Positions 42,524-51,723 of a stretch of 64,000 nt of DNA are shown here, one piece after another. Position numbers and translations under genes: made by a program. This DNA comes from Labrys sedimenti. Lineage in GTDB: Bacteria > Pseudomonadota > Alphaproteobacteria > Rhizobiales > Labraceae. The stretch lies in assembly GCF_034424805.1 (NCBI RefSeq), contig NZ_JAXOUF010000004.1, forward strand, positions 310,001-374,000, written 5' to 3'. The notes under the pieces were generated by a model, which saw only the letters and a list, made by a program, of their open reading frames with translations, searched no databases and was not told the origin of the DNA. How positions within the stretch are numbered: the first letter of the stretch is position 1; every line of letters starts with the position of its first letter.

Positions 42524-45157
42524 TTAACGCACTGCATAAGAGAACTCCCCGCTCTCCACCCCCACCCTCGCCTCCTCGATCTGCGTTCCAGCAATCGCCT
42601 TGCCGAGAATATGCTGGGACAGCGCCGGCAACAGCGTGTTGGTGACGATGTTGTCGACCATGCGCCCGCCGGAATCGGGGTCGTTGCACTGGGAGACGAT
42701 CTTCTCGACCACCGCATCGTCATAGCTGAACCTGGCGCCGTGATTGTCGCGGATGCGCTTGCCGATGCGATCGAGCTGCAGGCGCACGATGGCACCCAGC
42801 ATGTCGCCGGACAGCGGGTAATAGGGGATGGTGACGATGCGCCCGAGCAGGGCCGGCGGGAAGACATCGAGGAGATGCGGCTTCAGGTCGACCGCGAGCG
42901 CCTCGGGCTCGGGCTTCTCGGCGCCACGGGCCGCAGCCGCCATGATCATATCGGTGCCGGCATTGGTGGTGAGGATGATCAGCGTGTTCCTGAAATCGAT
43001 GCGCCGGCCCGAGCCGTCCTCCATCACACCCTTGTCGAAGACCTGGAAGAAGATCTCATGCACGTCGGGATGGGCCTTTTCCACCTCGTCGAGCAAGACA
43101 ACGGAATAGGGCCGGCGGCGCACGGCCTCGGTGAGCCGCCCGCCTTCGCCATAGCCGACATAGCCGGGCGGAGCCCCCTTCAGGGTGGAGACCGTATGCG
43201 CCTCCTGGAATTCCGACATGTTGATGGTGATCATGTTCTGCTCGCCGCCGTAAAGCGCCTCGGCGAGCGCCAGCGCCGTCTCGGTCTTGCCGACGCCGGA
43301 GGGGCCGGCAAGCATGAAGACGCCGATGGGCTTGTCGGGATTGTCGAGCTTGGCGCGGTTGGTCTGGATGCGCCGGGCGATCATCTTCAGGCCGTGGTCC
43401 TGGCCGACCACGCGCCTGGCCAGGATGTCGCCGAGATTGAGGATGGTCTCGACCTCGTCCTTGACCATGCGGCCGACGGGAATGCCGGTCCAGTCCGAGA
43501 CCACCGAGGCCACGGGCTGCTCGTCGACATAGGGATAGACCATGCGTTTTTCGGGATCGATGGCGGCGAGGTCAGCGATGACGCCGGTAAGCTTCTCGCG
43601 GGCGGCATCGGCACCCTCGCCCCCCTCGGCAATTTCACGGCGCGCAGACATCAGTTCGGCGACAATGGCCTTCTCCTCGGCCCAGGCCTTCTCCAGCGCC
43701 GCCAGCTTGTCCCTGGCGGCGGCGATGGTCTCCGTCACCTCGCCGATGCGCTTCTCGTCGGCGTTGCCGACATCGCGCTCGCGCTCCAGGGCCCTGAGCT
43801 CCCGCTCGTTTGCCTCAATGGCGACGCGTACATCCTCGACAGCAGCTGGCGTGGCGTTCTGCGACACCGCCACGCGCGCGGCAGCTGTATCGAGCAGGCT
43901 GACGGCCTTGTCCGGCAGCTGGCGCGAGGGAATGTAGCGGCTCGACAGCTTGACGGCCGCGACTACGGCGGCTTCCGAGATATGGACGTTGTGGTGCTTT
44001 TCCATCGGCGCCAGCAGGCCACGCATCATGTTGCAGCATTGCTCGATGCCGGGCTCGCCGACATTGATCGGCTGAAAACGGCGGGTCAGCGCCGGATCCT
44101 TCTCGATGTGCTGGCGGTATTCCGACCAGGTCGTCGCCGCGATCGTTCTCAGGGTGCCCCGGGCGAGCGCAGGCTTGAGCAGGTTGGCGGCATCACCCGT
44201 GCCGGCCGCGCCGCCGGCGCCGATCAGCGTATGCGCCTCGTCGATGAACAGGATGATCGGTATCGCCGAGGCCTGGACCTGGTCGATCACCGAGCGCAGG
44301 CGCTGCTCGAACTCGCCCTTCATCGAGGCCCCGGCCTGCATCAGGCCGATATCAAGTGCGTAGAGCTTGTTGCCCTTGAGCGGAGGCGGTACGTCGCCGG
44401 CCGCGATGCGCTGGGCAAAGCCTTCGACTACCGCCGTCTTGCCGACACCGGCTTCGCCAGTGAGGATGGGATTGTTCTGCCGCCGGCGCATCAGCACATC
44501 GACGACCTGGCGGATCTCCTCGTCGCGGCCGACGATGGGATCCATCGTGCCGCCGGCGGCACGCTCGGTGAGGTCGACGGCGTAGCGATCGAGCGCAGAA
44601 GTACCCTTGGCGGCAGGACCGGCCTCGCCGCCCGTCCCCTTGGCAACCGGACCCGAACCATCCATCGGGCGCATGTTCTCTTCGGCCGACTGCCGCCAGA
44701 TCTTGCGATGCTCGTTGGTGAGCTGCTCCACGTCGATCAGGCGGAACTGCTTGGACAGGCCGTTGAGCGTGCGCGCCAGGCGCGGTTCCTTCAGGATGGC
44801 GGTGAGCACATGTCCGGTGCGCACCTGGGTTTCGCCGAACATCAGGGTGGCATAGTTCCAGCCCTGGCTGAGTGCGTCGAAAATGTCGTCGGAAAAGCCC
44901 GGCAGCTCGGTCTTGTTCATGGCAAAGCCGGCGGTGACGGCACTGAGGTCGGCCGAGAGCCGGCCGGCATCGAGCTTGAAATGGGCAACCGTCAGGGCGA
45001 TGTCGCTGCGGTCGGCCTGCAGCACCGCCTGCAGCCAATGCGCCAGCTCCAGATTGCGGTTGCCCGCCCCCTGCGCCAGGCGGAAGGCCTGCATGAAGCT
45101 TTCATAGCCGAGCGGATTGAGCTTGCCGGTGAGGACTTCGAGGCTGACATCGGCCAT
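42524..45157 (-). CDS. tssH: T6SS sheath-recycling ATPase TssH (ClpV)
   Basis: An 877-residue Hsp100 ATPase that disassembles contracted TssB-TssC sheaths in the cytosol. The N-terminal domain (about 1-160) is of the ClpV type. NBD1 has GEAGVGKTAVVEG and ILFIDEAHTLIGAGG; a coiled-coil middle domain with many Glu/Arg lies at about 420-530; NBD2 has AGPSGVGKTETALALAEAL and VVLLDEVEKAHPDV. All ATPase motifs are intact. The ATG at 45157 is two bases after the tssG stop. The last core T6SS gene of this block; candidate effector genes follow. Confidence 0.95.
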   Translation of the reverse strand: MADVSLEVLTGKLNPLGYESFMQAFRLAQGAGNRNLELAHWLQAVLQADRSDIALTVAHFKLDAGRLSADLSAVTAGFAMNKTELPGFSDDIFDALSQGWNYATLMFGETQVRTGHVLTAILKEPRLARTLNGLSKQFRLIDVEQLTNEHRKIWRQSAEENMRPMDGSGPVAKGTGGEAGPAAKGTSALDRYAVDLTERAAGGTMDPIVGRDEEIRQVVDVLMRRRQNNPILTGEAGVGKTAVVEGFAQRIAAGDVPPPLKGNKLYALDIGLMQAGASMKGEFEQRLRSVIDQVQASAIPIILFIDEAHTLIGAGGAAGTGDAANLLKPALARGTLRTIAATTWSEYRQHIEKDPALTRRFQPINVGEPGIEQCCNMMRGLLAPMEKHHNVHISEAAVVAAVKLSSRYIPSRQLPDKAVSLLDTAAARVAVSQNATPAAVEDVRVAIEANERELRALERERDVGNADEKRIGEVTETIAAARDKLAALEKAWAEEKAIVAELMSARREIAEGGEGADAAREKLTGVIADLAAIDPEKRMVYPYVDEQPVASVVSDWTGIPVGRMVKDEVETILNLGDILARRVVGQDHGLKMIARRIQTNRAKLDNPDKPIGVFMLAGPSGVGKTETALALAEALYGGEQNMITINMSEFQEAHTVSTLKGAPPGYVGYGEGGRLTEAVRRRPYSVVLLDEVEKAHPDVHEIFFQVFDKGVMEDGSGRRIDFRNTLIILTTNAGTDMIMAAAARGAEKPEPEALAVDLKPHLLDVFPPALLGRIVTIPYYPLSGDMLGAIVRLQLDRIGKRIRDNHGARFSYDDAVVEKIVSQCNDPDSGGRMVDNIVTNTLLPALSQHILGKAIAGTQIEEARVGVESGEFSYAVR

Positions 45158-45159
45158 GG

Positions 45160-46293
45160 CTACGACCCTTTTTTCGGTTTGCGACGCCGCTCGGCGCGGA
45201 TCTCGGCGGGATGGAAATGGCAGTCCCAGCGCATGCGATCGGATGCGGGATCGGTGGCGCCCTTCCTGCCCATCCAGCAGGTCCATCCAAGACGGCCGAA
45301 ACCGCCGAGCTGAGCGGGTTTGGTCTTGCTTTCCGCCAGGCCGAATTCGACGTCGTAGATGAAGGTCTCACCGAGATAGAAGCGGATGATGTCGGCCAGG
45401 GGCTCGAAATGAAGGCCATCGGGCAGGAAGGTCTCCAGCTCGTCGAGGTTGGCGACTTCCAGCCTGATGCGGAACTTGTCCTTGAGGCTGTAGGCCGAGC
45501 GGCCGATGATACTGTCGACGCCGAGCGCACAGCTGCCCGCCGCCAGCACGGCCTGTTCGCGCGCCTCGAGCGGCAGCCAGACCCCAACGAATTCCTGCAC
45601 CTCGACCTTGGCATCGAACAGCCAGCCGAGCATGCCCTCGATGCGCGAGGCGCTCTTGATCGCCGGTGCCATCAGGCCGGCCAGCGCCAGCTTGGAGAAA
45701 TCATGGAGCTGGCCGCGCCCGCGCATGGCCGGCGTGCCGATGCCGATCATGGCACCGAGATAGGTGAGGAACTGGTTTTCGTCAGGCCGGTCCGCCTGCA
45801 CTGCCGGCCGGGCATTGGCCCAGGCCCGGAAGAACAATTGCTGGAAGCGGTTGTTGAAGACGTCGAGAAAACGCGCGAAGGCCACGTCGCGCATATTGGC
45901 CCAGTGCGTCGCTTCATAGCTGGTGTGCAGCGGTAGAGCGCCCTGCGGCCCCAGCAATCCAAGGAAGCGGCTCTCCACCTCGGCAGGACCTTGCTGCGAA
46001 GGGGCAACGCGGCTGACGTTGCCGTCGGAAAAATCGATATGGGGCTGCTGGCTCAGCCTGGCGACGGCCTCGGCCGAGGAAGCGCTTTCGCCGATGCGCG
46101 GCTTGGTGCCTGCCAGATGTTCGAGGCGGCGCAGAAGGTCAAGGAAATCACGACTTCCCTGCTCCTGGGCAAAGGGCGATTTATCGGAATCGCCCTTTTT
46201 ATCCAACTCGTTGTCTTGAAGCGTTTTCTTGACCGAAAAGTCCATCGACTTTTCGGGAGGACGCTCCTGCGGAAGGTCGGGAGGCGTGCTCAT
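45160..46293 (-). CDS. tssG: T6SS baseplate protein TssG with a repeat-derived N-terminal insert
   Basis: A 377-residue TssG-family protein (baseplate wedge, with TssF, TssE and TssK). The conserved part begins near residue 48 (RDFLDLLRRLEHLAGTKPRIGES) and includes GLLGPQGALPLHTSYEA, the usual 'G..GplP..y' motif. Residues about 10-45, rich in Lys, Asp and Glu, are encoded by a copy of the dispersed palindromic repeat (46169-46266) lying in frame. The ATG at 46293 overlaps the tssF stop (ATGA), which fixes the start ahead of the insert. Followed by tssH two bases later. Confidence 0.92.
   Translation of the reverse strand: MSTPPDLPQERPPEKSMDFSVKKTLQDNELDKKGDSDKSPFAQEQGSRDFLDLLRRLEHLAGTKPRIGESASSAEAVARLSQQPHIDFSDGNVSRVAPSQQGPAEVESRFLGLLGPQGALPLHTSYEATHWANMRDVAFARFLDVFNNRFQQLFFRAWANARPAVQADRPDENQFLTYLGAMIGIGTPAMRGRGQLHDFSKLALAGLMAPAIKSASRIEGMLGWLFDAKVEVQEFVGVWLPLEAREQAVLAAGSCALGVDSIIGRSAYSLKDKFRIRLEVANLDELETFLPDGLHFEPLADIIRFYLGETFIYDVEFGLAESKTKPAQLGGFGRLGWTCWMGRKGATDPASDRMRWDCHFHPAEIRAERRRKPKKGS
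46169..46266 (-). repeat. Dispersed palindromic repeat, copy 2, in frame within tssG
   Basis: Hairpin AAAGGGCGATT/AATCGCCCTTT (46171-46198) and hairpin GAAAAGTC/GACTTTTC (46235-46254), in the same order and spacing as copy 1. The element is read through in frame and adds about 33 residues to TssG before its conserved domain. Confidence 0.8.
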
Positions 46294-48254
46294 AGCTGCT
46301 GCCGCCGCCCGAGCTGCGCCGGCCAGCGCATGATCTCGCCGCGTTCGGTCGAGCGGATCACGGTCTCGACCACGTTGTTCAGGCCGACGAATTCGGTGAG
46401 AAAACGATCGAGGATGGCGCCGATGAGGAAGATGCCGCTGCCTTCGAAATGCTTTTCATCCAGCGTCACCGAGACCTCGAGGCCGCGCACAACGCCCGCG
46501 CCGGTGCGTTGGCGGATACGCCGGGTGATCGGCCTGCTGTCGACGGCAATGACGCCCTGGATGCGTCGTTCGATGGCTGCGCTGCCGCGCGTGGCGAAAA
46601 GCGAGAGCATTTCGCGCAGCGACGCTGCCGAATCCCGCGTCCCGTAGCCGGACAATCCGAGATGATTGAGGCTCAGCATGCTGATCAGCCGCCAGGCCGA
46701 GGTGCCCCCTGCCCCGTGCTGGCTGCGTGCCTCCGGATCGGTGGCGATGGAATCGCGCGGCAGGGTCGGCCCGACCACGCAGTCCACCCTTAGCGTGGTC
46801 TTGTCTTCGAGAATGAAATCGGCGCCCCCCTGCCCGATCGGCAGATGTTCGGTGAGATGGCGGTTGGAACACAGCGCCCGCAGGCTGAGTTCGGCGACAT
46901 GGAGGCCATCCGGCCTGTCGCGGTGGTTTGTGAGCGTGACGAACATGTCGCTGCCGACATATTGCGTCGGCTGCGCATTGCGCCGCTCCTCCTGCGAGCG
47001 GCGGCGCGGCAGGCGCCGCACGGTATAGAACATCGTCTGGGTGGCGGAGACCCCAAGCGGCGGCGCGGCGTAGAGCGGATAGACTTCCATCTTGTCGGCG
47101 CTGCCGGTGACATGGGCATGCATCCTGATCAGGCGGTGGGCCTCGAAATCGAGGTGACGCGAGCGATCGGTGACGACATGATATTCGTGCTCATTGTCCT
47201 TCACGGGGACTCGCGCCAGCTGCATCTCGAAAAGGTTGGAAGCAGCGGCGGCGTAGAGGGCGAAGCTGTCGGCCCTCACCACGGACTGCAACCGGCTGTC
47301 GCCCCGGCTGAAGGCGATGACGATATCACAGCGATTGGTGCGGATCGCCGACAGGACAGGTTTGAGATTGGTGAGCTTGAAGCCGAGGAATTTCGCCGGC
47401 AGCACGAAATATTCGCGCAGGAGATCGAAGCCCCTGAACACCCGCCGGTCGGACGGAAACAGCGGTTCGTCCGGCGCAAAGCCGATCTGGGCCAGGCAGC
47501 TCTTGGGCAGCGGCACGATGACAGGATCGCCGGCCTCGTCGAGATAGCGGACGTAAATGCCGGTGGTGGCACCAAAGAGCTGCTCGTAAAGCCTGACGGC
47601 GTCGCCTTCCTGGCCGATGATGTGGAAGGTCAGCTCATCGGTCCGGCAATTGGCGAACCAGCAATCGGGCCGCTGTGCTACCTGCTTGTCGACGGGCTCG
47701 GTGAGGCGGTCGGCGGCGGAGCGCCGCAGCAGGGAAAGCCTGAGGCCCGCCTGGCTGGCGGGGCCGGCCTCGATGCCGAGGGCCTGCAGCGTCGCCGGCC
47801 CGCTCAGGAATTCGGCCTGGCCGAGCTCGAACGGCCATAGGGTGATCTCGCTGGCGAGACGGTATTTGCAGGCAATCCGGCGCTCGCGCTCGACGAAGCG
47901 CGCATCGGCATAGGAGCCCGCGGCGATCTTCATGCCGTCCTTGAGATTGGGGTCGCCATAGGGCGGCTCTACCCGCAGCAGTGCGGCCGATGGCACCGGC
48001 GCCAGATAATCGGGCACGAGCTGGTCGAGCAGATTGTCGGTAAACTCGGCATATTCATGCTTGAGCTTGAGCTGCACGCGGGAGGCCAGATAGGCGGTGC
48101 CTTCGAGCAGCCCCGCAATCATCGGATCCGTGTTGTTCTCCAAAAGCCCACCCAGGCGCTCGGCCACGCCCGGAAATTCGGCCGCGAACTGCCTGGCTTC
48201 CTCCTTGAGAATACCAAGTTCACGATTGTAGAGCTCGAGAAATTCACGGTTCAT
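46290..48254 (-). CDS. tssF: T6SS baseplate protein TssF
   Basis: A 654-residue TssF (ImpG/VasA) protein. It begins MNREFLELYNRELGILKEEA and has FAAEFPGVAERLGGLLEN, both conserved family starts, followed by VQLKLKHEYAEFTDNLLDQL. The C-terminal region ends with IFLIGAILDRFLTEFVGLNN, also typical. It forms the baseplate wedge with TssG. The ATG at 48254 begins the conserved N-terminus, four bases after the tssE stop; an extension to 48293 was rejected. Its stop overlaps the tssG start. Confidence 0.95.
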   Translation of the reverse strand: MNREFLELYNRELGILKEEARQFAAEFPGVAERLGGLLENNTDPMIAGLLEGTAYLASRVQLKLKHEYAEFTDNLLDQLVPDYLAPVPSAALLRVEPPYGDPNLKDGMKIAAGSYADARFVERERRIACKYRLASEITLWPFELGQAEFLSGPATLQALGIEAGPASQAGLRLSLLRRSAADRLTEPVDKQVAQRPDCWFANCRTDELTFHIIGQEGDAVRLYEQLFGATTGIYVRYLDEAGDPVIVPLPKSCLAQIGFAPDEPLFPSDRRVFRGFDLLREYFVLPAKFLGFKLTNLKPVLSAIRTNRCDIVIAFSRGDSRLQSVVRADSFALYAAAASNLFEMQLARVPVKDNEHEYHVVTDRSRHLDFEAHRLIRMHAHVTGSADKMEVYPLYAAPPLGVSATQTMFYTVRRLPRRRSQEERRNAQPTQYVGSDMFVTLTNHRDRPDGLHVAELSLRALCSNRHLTEHLPIGQGGADFILEDKTTLRVDCVVGPTLPRDSIATDPEARSQHGAGGTSAWRLISMLSLNHLGLSGYGTRDSAASLREMLSLFATRGSAAIERRIQGVIAVDSRPITRRIRQRTGAGVVRGLEVSVTLDEKHFEGSGIFLIGAILDRFLTEFVGLNNVVETVIRSTERGEIMRWPAQLGRRQQL

Positions 48255-48258
48255 GGCA

Positions 48259-48870
48259 TCACAATTTGAAGACTCTGATCTTGCCGCTCTCAACCTCGAC
48301 GTCCGCCACGAACTCTATCGGGATATCGGTGGGCGTCGACACCATTTCGGCGCTGATATGGAACCTCAGCTGGCCGGAAGCACTATCGTCGAGCGGTTCG
48401 CCGGATATGGTCACTGTGCCCGGGACCAGTCGACAGTCATAAAGCTCCAGCCTCTGCTTGAGCAGATGGGCTACCCGCCGTGCCGCCTCGGGACTGGCGA
48501 CGATCGCGGTCAGATCGGGTACGCCGAAATTGAGGATCGAGGCCGCCACAGCGTCGAAGCCGTTGAGATCCTCGATCGCCGCCAGCTCGACCGTGTTGAG
48601 CAGGGAGGCGAGGTCCTCGCCCAATTCCGAACGCAGCACGGTCTCGCCGACGGCCGAACGCGGCGAGGTGCGCCGCCCGGCAATAACCCGCTCGCCGGCA
48701 TCGTTGCGATTGTCGATGGGCTTGGCGGCATCGCGCAGGCGGAAGGCCTCCCGAAAGGCGTGCATGATGGGAGGCACGAAACGATCGCTCTTGACGGCCC
48801 GGAAACGGCTCAATGGATCTTCCACATGCTGGAGCGTCTTGAGCTGAACCTCGAAGACGCGTCGATACAA
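48259..48870 (-). CDS. tssE: T6SS baseplate protein TssE (gp25-like), 5' end uncertain, possibly frameshifted
   Basis: The gp25/TssE domain is clear: LRSELGEDLASLLNTVELA then ASILNFGVPDLTAIVAS match the wedge protein that joins sheath to baseplate. The frame opens only after a TGA at 48895-48897 and contains no ATG at its start; the first possible initiators are TTG at 48870 and a GTG about 15 codons later, neither with a ribosome site. By contrast an ATG at 48935 with AGGA before it opens a different frame of 41 codons ending at 48810. A one-base shift would join the two. Either a sequencing error, a real frameshift, or an unusual start. Lies between hcp and tssF. Confidence 0.75.
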   Translation of the reverse strand: MYRRVFEVQLKTLQHVEDPLSRFRAVKSDRFVPPIMHAFREAFRLRDAAKPIDNRNDAGERVIAGRRTSPRSAVGETVLRSELGEDLASLLNTVELAAIEDLNGFDAVAASILNFGVPDLTAIVASPEAARRVAHLLKQRLELYDCRLVPGTVTISGEPLDDSASGQLRFHISAEMVSTPTDIPIEFVADVEVESGKIRVFKL

Positions 48871-48997
48871 GGAATTGGTACCGCAATCGTGTTTTCAGCG
48901 CCGATGATCGCCCGGCCATCACTGAAAACCGCCATGAGGTCCTACTAGCAATTGCAGTGCCAAGTCCGACCGGCCGAGGGATCAGCCCCTGCCGGGA

Positions 48998-49030
48998 CCG
49001 GGCGACTATCACGCTCGTGCGGTCGCCCGG
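48998..49030 (-). terminator. Hairpin between hcp and tssE
   Basis: CCGGGCGAC (48998-49006) and GTCGCCCGG (49022-49030) make a perfect 9-bp GC stem with a 15-base loop, about 17 nt after the hcp stop. It could stabilise hcp RNA or partly stop transcription, letting Hcp be made in excess over TssE-TssH. Confidence 0.55.
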
Positions 49031-49047
49031 CTCCGAAAGGCGAGGAA

Positions 49048-49536
49048 TTACTGATCCTTGCCCGTGGCAACGTTGTAGGTGAACTCGATCGAACCGCCAT
49101 CGGCGGCGCCCGACTTGTCCTGCGGCTGGTATTCGTGGTTGATCTTCTCATAGGTGATCGAGAAGCTCTCCATCGCGCCGCCATCGGAACCACCGCTCGT
49201 CTGGTAGCTGGTGATGAAGCAGTTGCTCAGGGTGATGGTGATGTAAGTGAGCTTGTCTTCGCCCGCCGCCTTGCGCACGACGAGCTTGACCTCGTCGATG
49301 TGATTGCCGAAGGCGCAATATTTGAAGATGTTGGCGGAAGCCTTGTCCGCCGCCTTGGTGCAATGCAGGTCCTGCAGGACCGACTTGCCCTTGCCGCCGC
49401 CGGTGCCGCTGCCGAAGGTCGAGGAGTTCGAGCCCCCGATGCTCCAGCTCAGCAGCTCCATGTAGCCGTCGAGGCTGTCCTGCTGGGTTTCGCCCTCGAT
49501 ACCGTTGATCTGAAGTAGTGCGTCTGATTGGGCCAT
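49048..49536 (-). CDS. hcp: T6SS tube protein Hcp
   Basis: A 162-residue Hcp-family protein that forms the hexameric-ring tube fired by the T6SS. The start ALLQINGIEGETQQDSLDG and the segment IELLSW-like (MELLSWSIGGSN) are characteristic, as are the late segments MESFSITYEKINHEYQPQD and GSIEFTYNVATGK. There is no signal peptide. The ATG at 49536 has an AGGAGAG ribosome site. It stands between tssC and tssE with 120-bp and about 110-bp spacers, wider than the other T6SS junctions, and is followed by a GC hairpin, features that fit its need for high expression. Confidence 0.96.
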   Translation of the reverse strand: MAQSDALLQINGIEGETQQDSLDGYMELLSWSIGGSNSSTFGSGTGGGKGKSVLQDLHCTKAADKASANIFKYCAFGNHIDEVKLVVRKAAGEDKLTYITITLSNCFITSYQTSGGSDGGAMESFSITYEKINHEYQPQDKSGAADGGSIEFTYNVATGKDQ

Positions 49537-49656
49537 TTTACTCTCCTGTGATGTGAGCGGATGTGCCTTTTTCCGAAGGCATCCGTCGGATTGAATTGGC
49601 CAAGCGGGATCGTTCGCTCGCCGGAGCGCTCAGGCAGGCCCGCTTGGATTGTCGTG

Positions 49657-51150
49657 TTACTTCTGGCTATTGGGCAGTCTCGAGACGAGACTGATACCGA
49701 TATCCATTCCTTCCAGCTGGTAGTGTGGCCTCAGATAGAACCTGGCGGCATAGTAGCCGGGGTTCTCTTCGTCGGGGAACACTTCGACCTTGGCCGCAGC
49801 CAACGGTTTCTTGGCCTTGATCGCCTCGGTCGAGTTCTTGGGGTCGCCGTCGACATAGCGATTGATCCAGGTCTGCAGCCATTTCTGCAGCTGATCCTGC
49901 TCCATCGTGGCGCCGATCTTGTCCCGCACCATGCATTTGAGATAATGCGCAAAGCGCGAGACTGCGAACATGTAAGGCAGGCGGGCCGAGAGGTTTTCGG
50001 AGGCCGTCGCGTCGTCCGTATCCATCTTCCTGGGCTTGTACAGCGACTGAGCGCCGATGAAGGCAGCCTTGTCGGTGTTCTTGCGATGGATCAACGGCAG
50101 CACGCCCGACTTCGACAATTCCGCCTCGCGCCGATCGCTGATGGCGATTTCGGTGGGGCATTTGAGGTCGATGCCGCCATCGTCGGTGGGGAAGGTATGG
50201 GTGGGGAGGTTGACGACTTCGCCGCCTGACTGGACGCCACGGATGCGCACCGTCCAGCCATATTCCTTGAAGGCGCGATTGACATTGACTGCCATGGCGT
50301 AGGCCGCGTTCATCCAGGCATATTTCCTACCCTGATGGCCGTCCGTGTCCTCCTCGAAGGCAAACTCCTCCACCGGTTCCGACTTGGCGCCATAGGGCTG
50401 GCGCGACAGGACGCGCGGCATGCACAGGCCGACATAGCGTGAATCGGGCTGATCACGCAGCGAGCGGAAAGCGGCGTAATCGGGCGTATCGAAGATCTTG
50501 CCGATGTCGCGCGGATTGGTGAGCTCGTTCCAGCTGTCCATGCCGAACAAGGCCGGATTGGCCGCCGCGAAGAAGGGCGCATGCGCCGCGGCCGCGACCT
50601 TGCTGATATCACGCAGCAACTGCACGTCGGGCGGCGAGTGGTCGAAGTAATAGTCGCCGACCAGAGCGCCATAGGGGTCACCGCCCAGTTGCCCATACTC
50701 GGCTTCGTAGAGCTTCTTGAAGATCGGGCTCTGGTCCCAGCGAGCGCCGGGATAGACCTTGAACTCGCGGAAGAGCTCTTCCTTCGACACGTTCATGAAG
50801 CGGATCTTCAGCGTAGTGTCGGTTTCGGAATTGAAGACGAGATAATTGAGGCCGCGCCAGGCACTCTCCAATTTCTGGAATTCGGGCGCATGGATGACTT
50901 CGTTGAGCTGGATCGACAGTTGCTCGTCGAGCTTGGCGATCATCGAGTCGATGGTATCAAGGACGTCTTCCTTGACCAGCGAGGTATCTTCGAGTGCCTG
51001 GCGGACCAGGGTGTTGACGGCATTCTCGACCTCGGTCGCAGCACTGTCGTTGCGCGGCTTGAAGCTCTTGCGCAACAGGCTGGAAAAGCTCTCCAGGTCA
51101 CGGGTTTCGGTCGCGGGAACGGTCTGGGGGGTAGCGGCTGTTTCGGCCAT
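49657..51150 (-). CDS. tssC: T6SS sheath large subunit TssC (VipB)
   Basis: A 497-residue sheath protein of full family length. Conserved segments include HAPEFQKLESAWRGLNYLV, GALVGDYYFDHSPPDV, LPTHTFPTDDGGIDLKCPTE and the C-terminal PHYQLEGMDIGISLVSRLP. It assembles with TssB into the contractile sheath around Hcp and is recycled by TssH. The ATG at 51150 follows AGGAGTT. It lies 54 bp after tssB on the same strand. Confidence 0.97.
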   Translation of the reverse strand: MAETAATPQTVPATETRDLESFSSLLRKSFKPRNDSAATEVENAVNTLVRQALEDTSLVKEDVLDTIDSMIAKLDEQLSIQLNEVIHAPEFQKLESAWRGLNYLVFNSETDTTLKIRFMNVSKEELFREFKVYPGARWDQSPIFKKLYEAEYGQLGGDPYGALVGDYYFDHSPPDVQLLRDISKVAAAAHAPFFAAANPALFGMDSWNELTNPRDIGKIFDTPDYAAFRSLRDQPDSRYVGLCMPRVLSRQPYGAKSEPVEEFAFEEDTDGHQGRKYAWMNAAYAMAVNVNRAFKEYGWTVRIRGVQSGGEVVNLPTHTFPTDDGGIDLKCPTEIAISDRREAELSKSGVLPLIHRKNTDKAAFIGAQSLYKPRKMDTDDATASENLSARLPYMFAVSRFAHYLKCMVRDKIGATMEQDQLQKWLQTWINRYVDGDPKNSTEAIKAKKPLAAAKVEVFPDEENPGYYAARFYLRPHYQLEGMDIGISLVSRLPNSQK

Positions 51151-51204
51151 GTGGCTGAACTCCTGACTTGATCTTCTGGCTTGATCTACTGGCGGGAGTC
51201 GCCG

Positions 51205-51723
51205 TCAGTTCTCTTCAGGCTTTGCCTGCTCGCTATTGTCCTTGAGCAGCCGCATGAGTTCGGGGTCCTTCAACAGAGCCTTGATCTGATCCTCGGCCGC
51301 GACCTTGCCGTCCATGTAGCGCTGCAGATTGGCGAGCTGCTCGCGCGCCTTCAACAGCTTGGCCAGCGCCGGTATGTTGCGGACGACCTGAGCTGGGTTG
51401 AAGTCACTCATCTTTTCGAAGCTGAGCTTGACCGACATCTTCTCGTCACCCTTGGCGTCACCGAGCCGGTTGGTCACCTTGAAGGTGGTACCGGGCTTGA
51501 TGGCCTTCATGCGGTCGTCGAAATTGTCCATGTCGATGTCGAGATATTTGCGCTCGGCGATCGGCGCCTTCTCGACCTCGGATGCATTGCCGGACAGGTC
51601 CGACATCACCGCCATGACAAAGGGAATCTCGACGAGTTTTTCCGCATTGTAGGGGTCTTCATACTGGATCTGGACGCGCGGCGGGCGGTTGCGCTTGATG
51701 AACTTCTGTCCGCTGTCAGCCAT
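51205..51723 (-). CDS. tssB: T6SS sheath small subunit TssB (VipA)
   Basis: A 172-residue VipA-family protein. The start GQKFIKRNRPPRVQIQYE and the segment FVMAVMSDLSGN are conserved, with the sheath-interaction motif FEKMSDFNPAQVVRNIPAL in the middle. It pairs with TssC to form the sheath. The ATG at 51723 has GAGG about eight bases upstream; the frame extends to 51804 without support. First gene of the tssB-to-tssH block; the 707-bp region upstream should carry its promoter. Confidence 0.96.
   Translation of the reverse strand: MADSGQKFIKRNRPPRVQIQYEDPYNAEKLVEIPFVMAVMSDLSGNASEVEKAPIAERKYLDIDMDNFDDRMKAIKPGTTFKVTNRLGDAKGDEKMSVKLSFEKMSDFNPAQVVRNIPALAKLLKAREQLANLQRYMDGKVAAEDQIKALLKDPELMRLLKDNSEQAKPEEN

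Noticed and set aside
42506..45313. Plus-strand frame of 935 codons opposite clpV
   Set aside because: Antisense of an intact ClpV with all ATPase motifs; its composition is that of a shadow frame.
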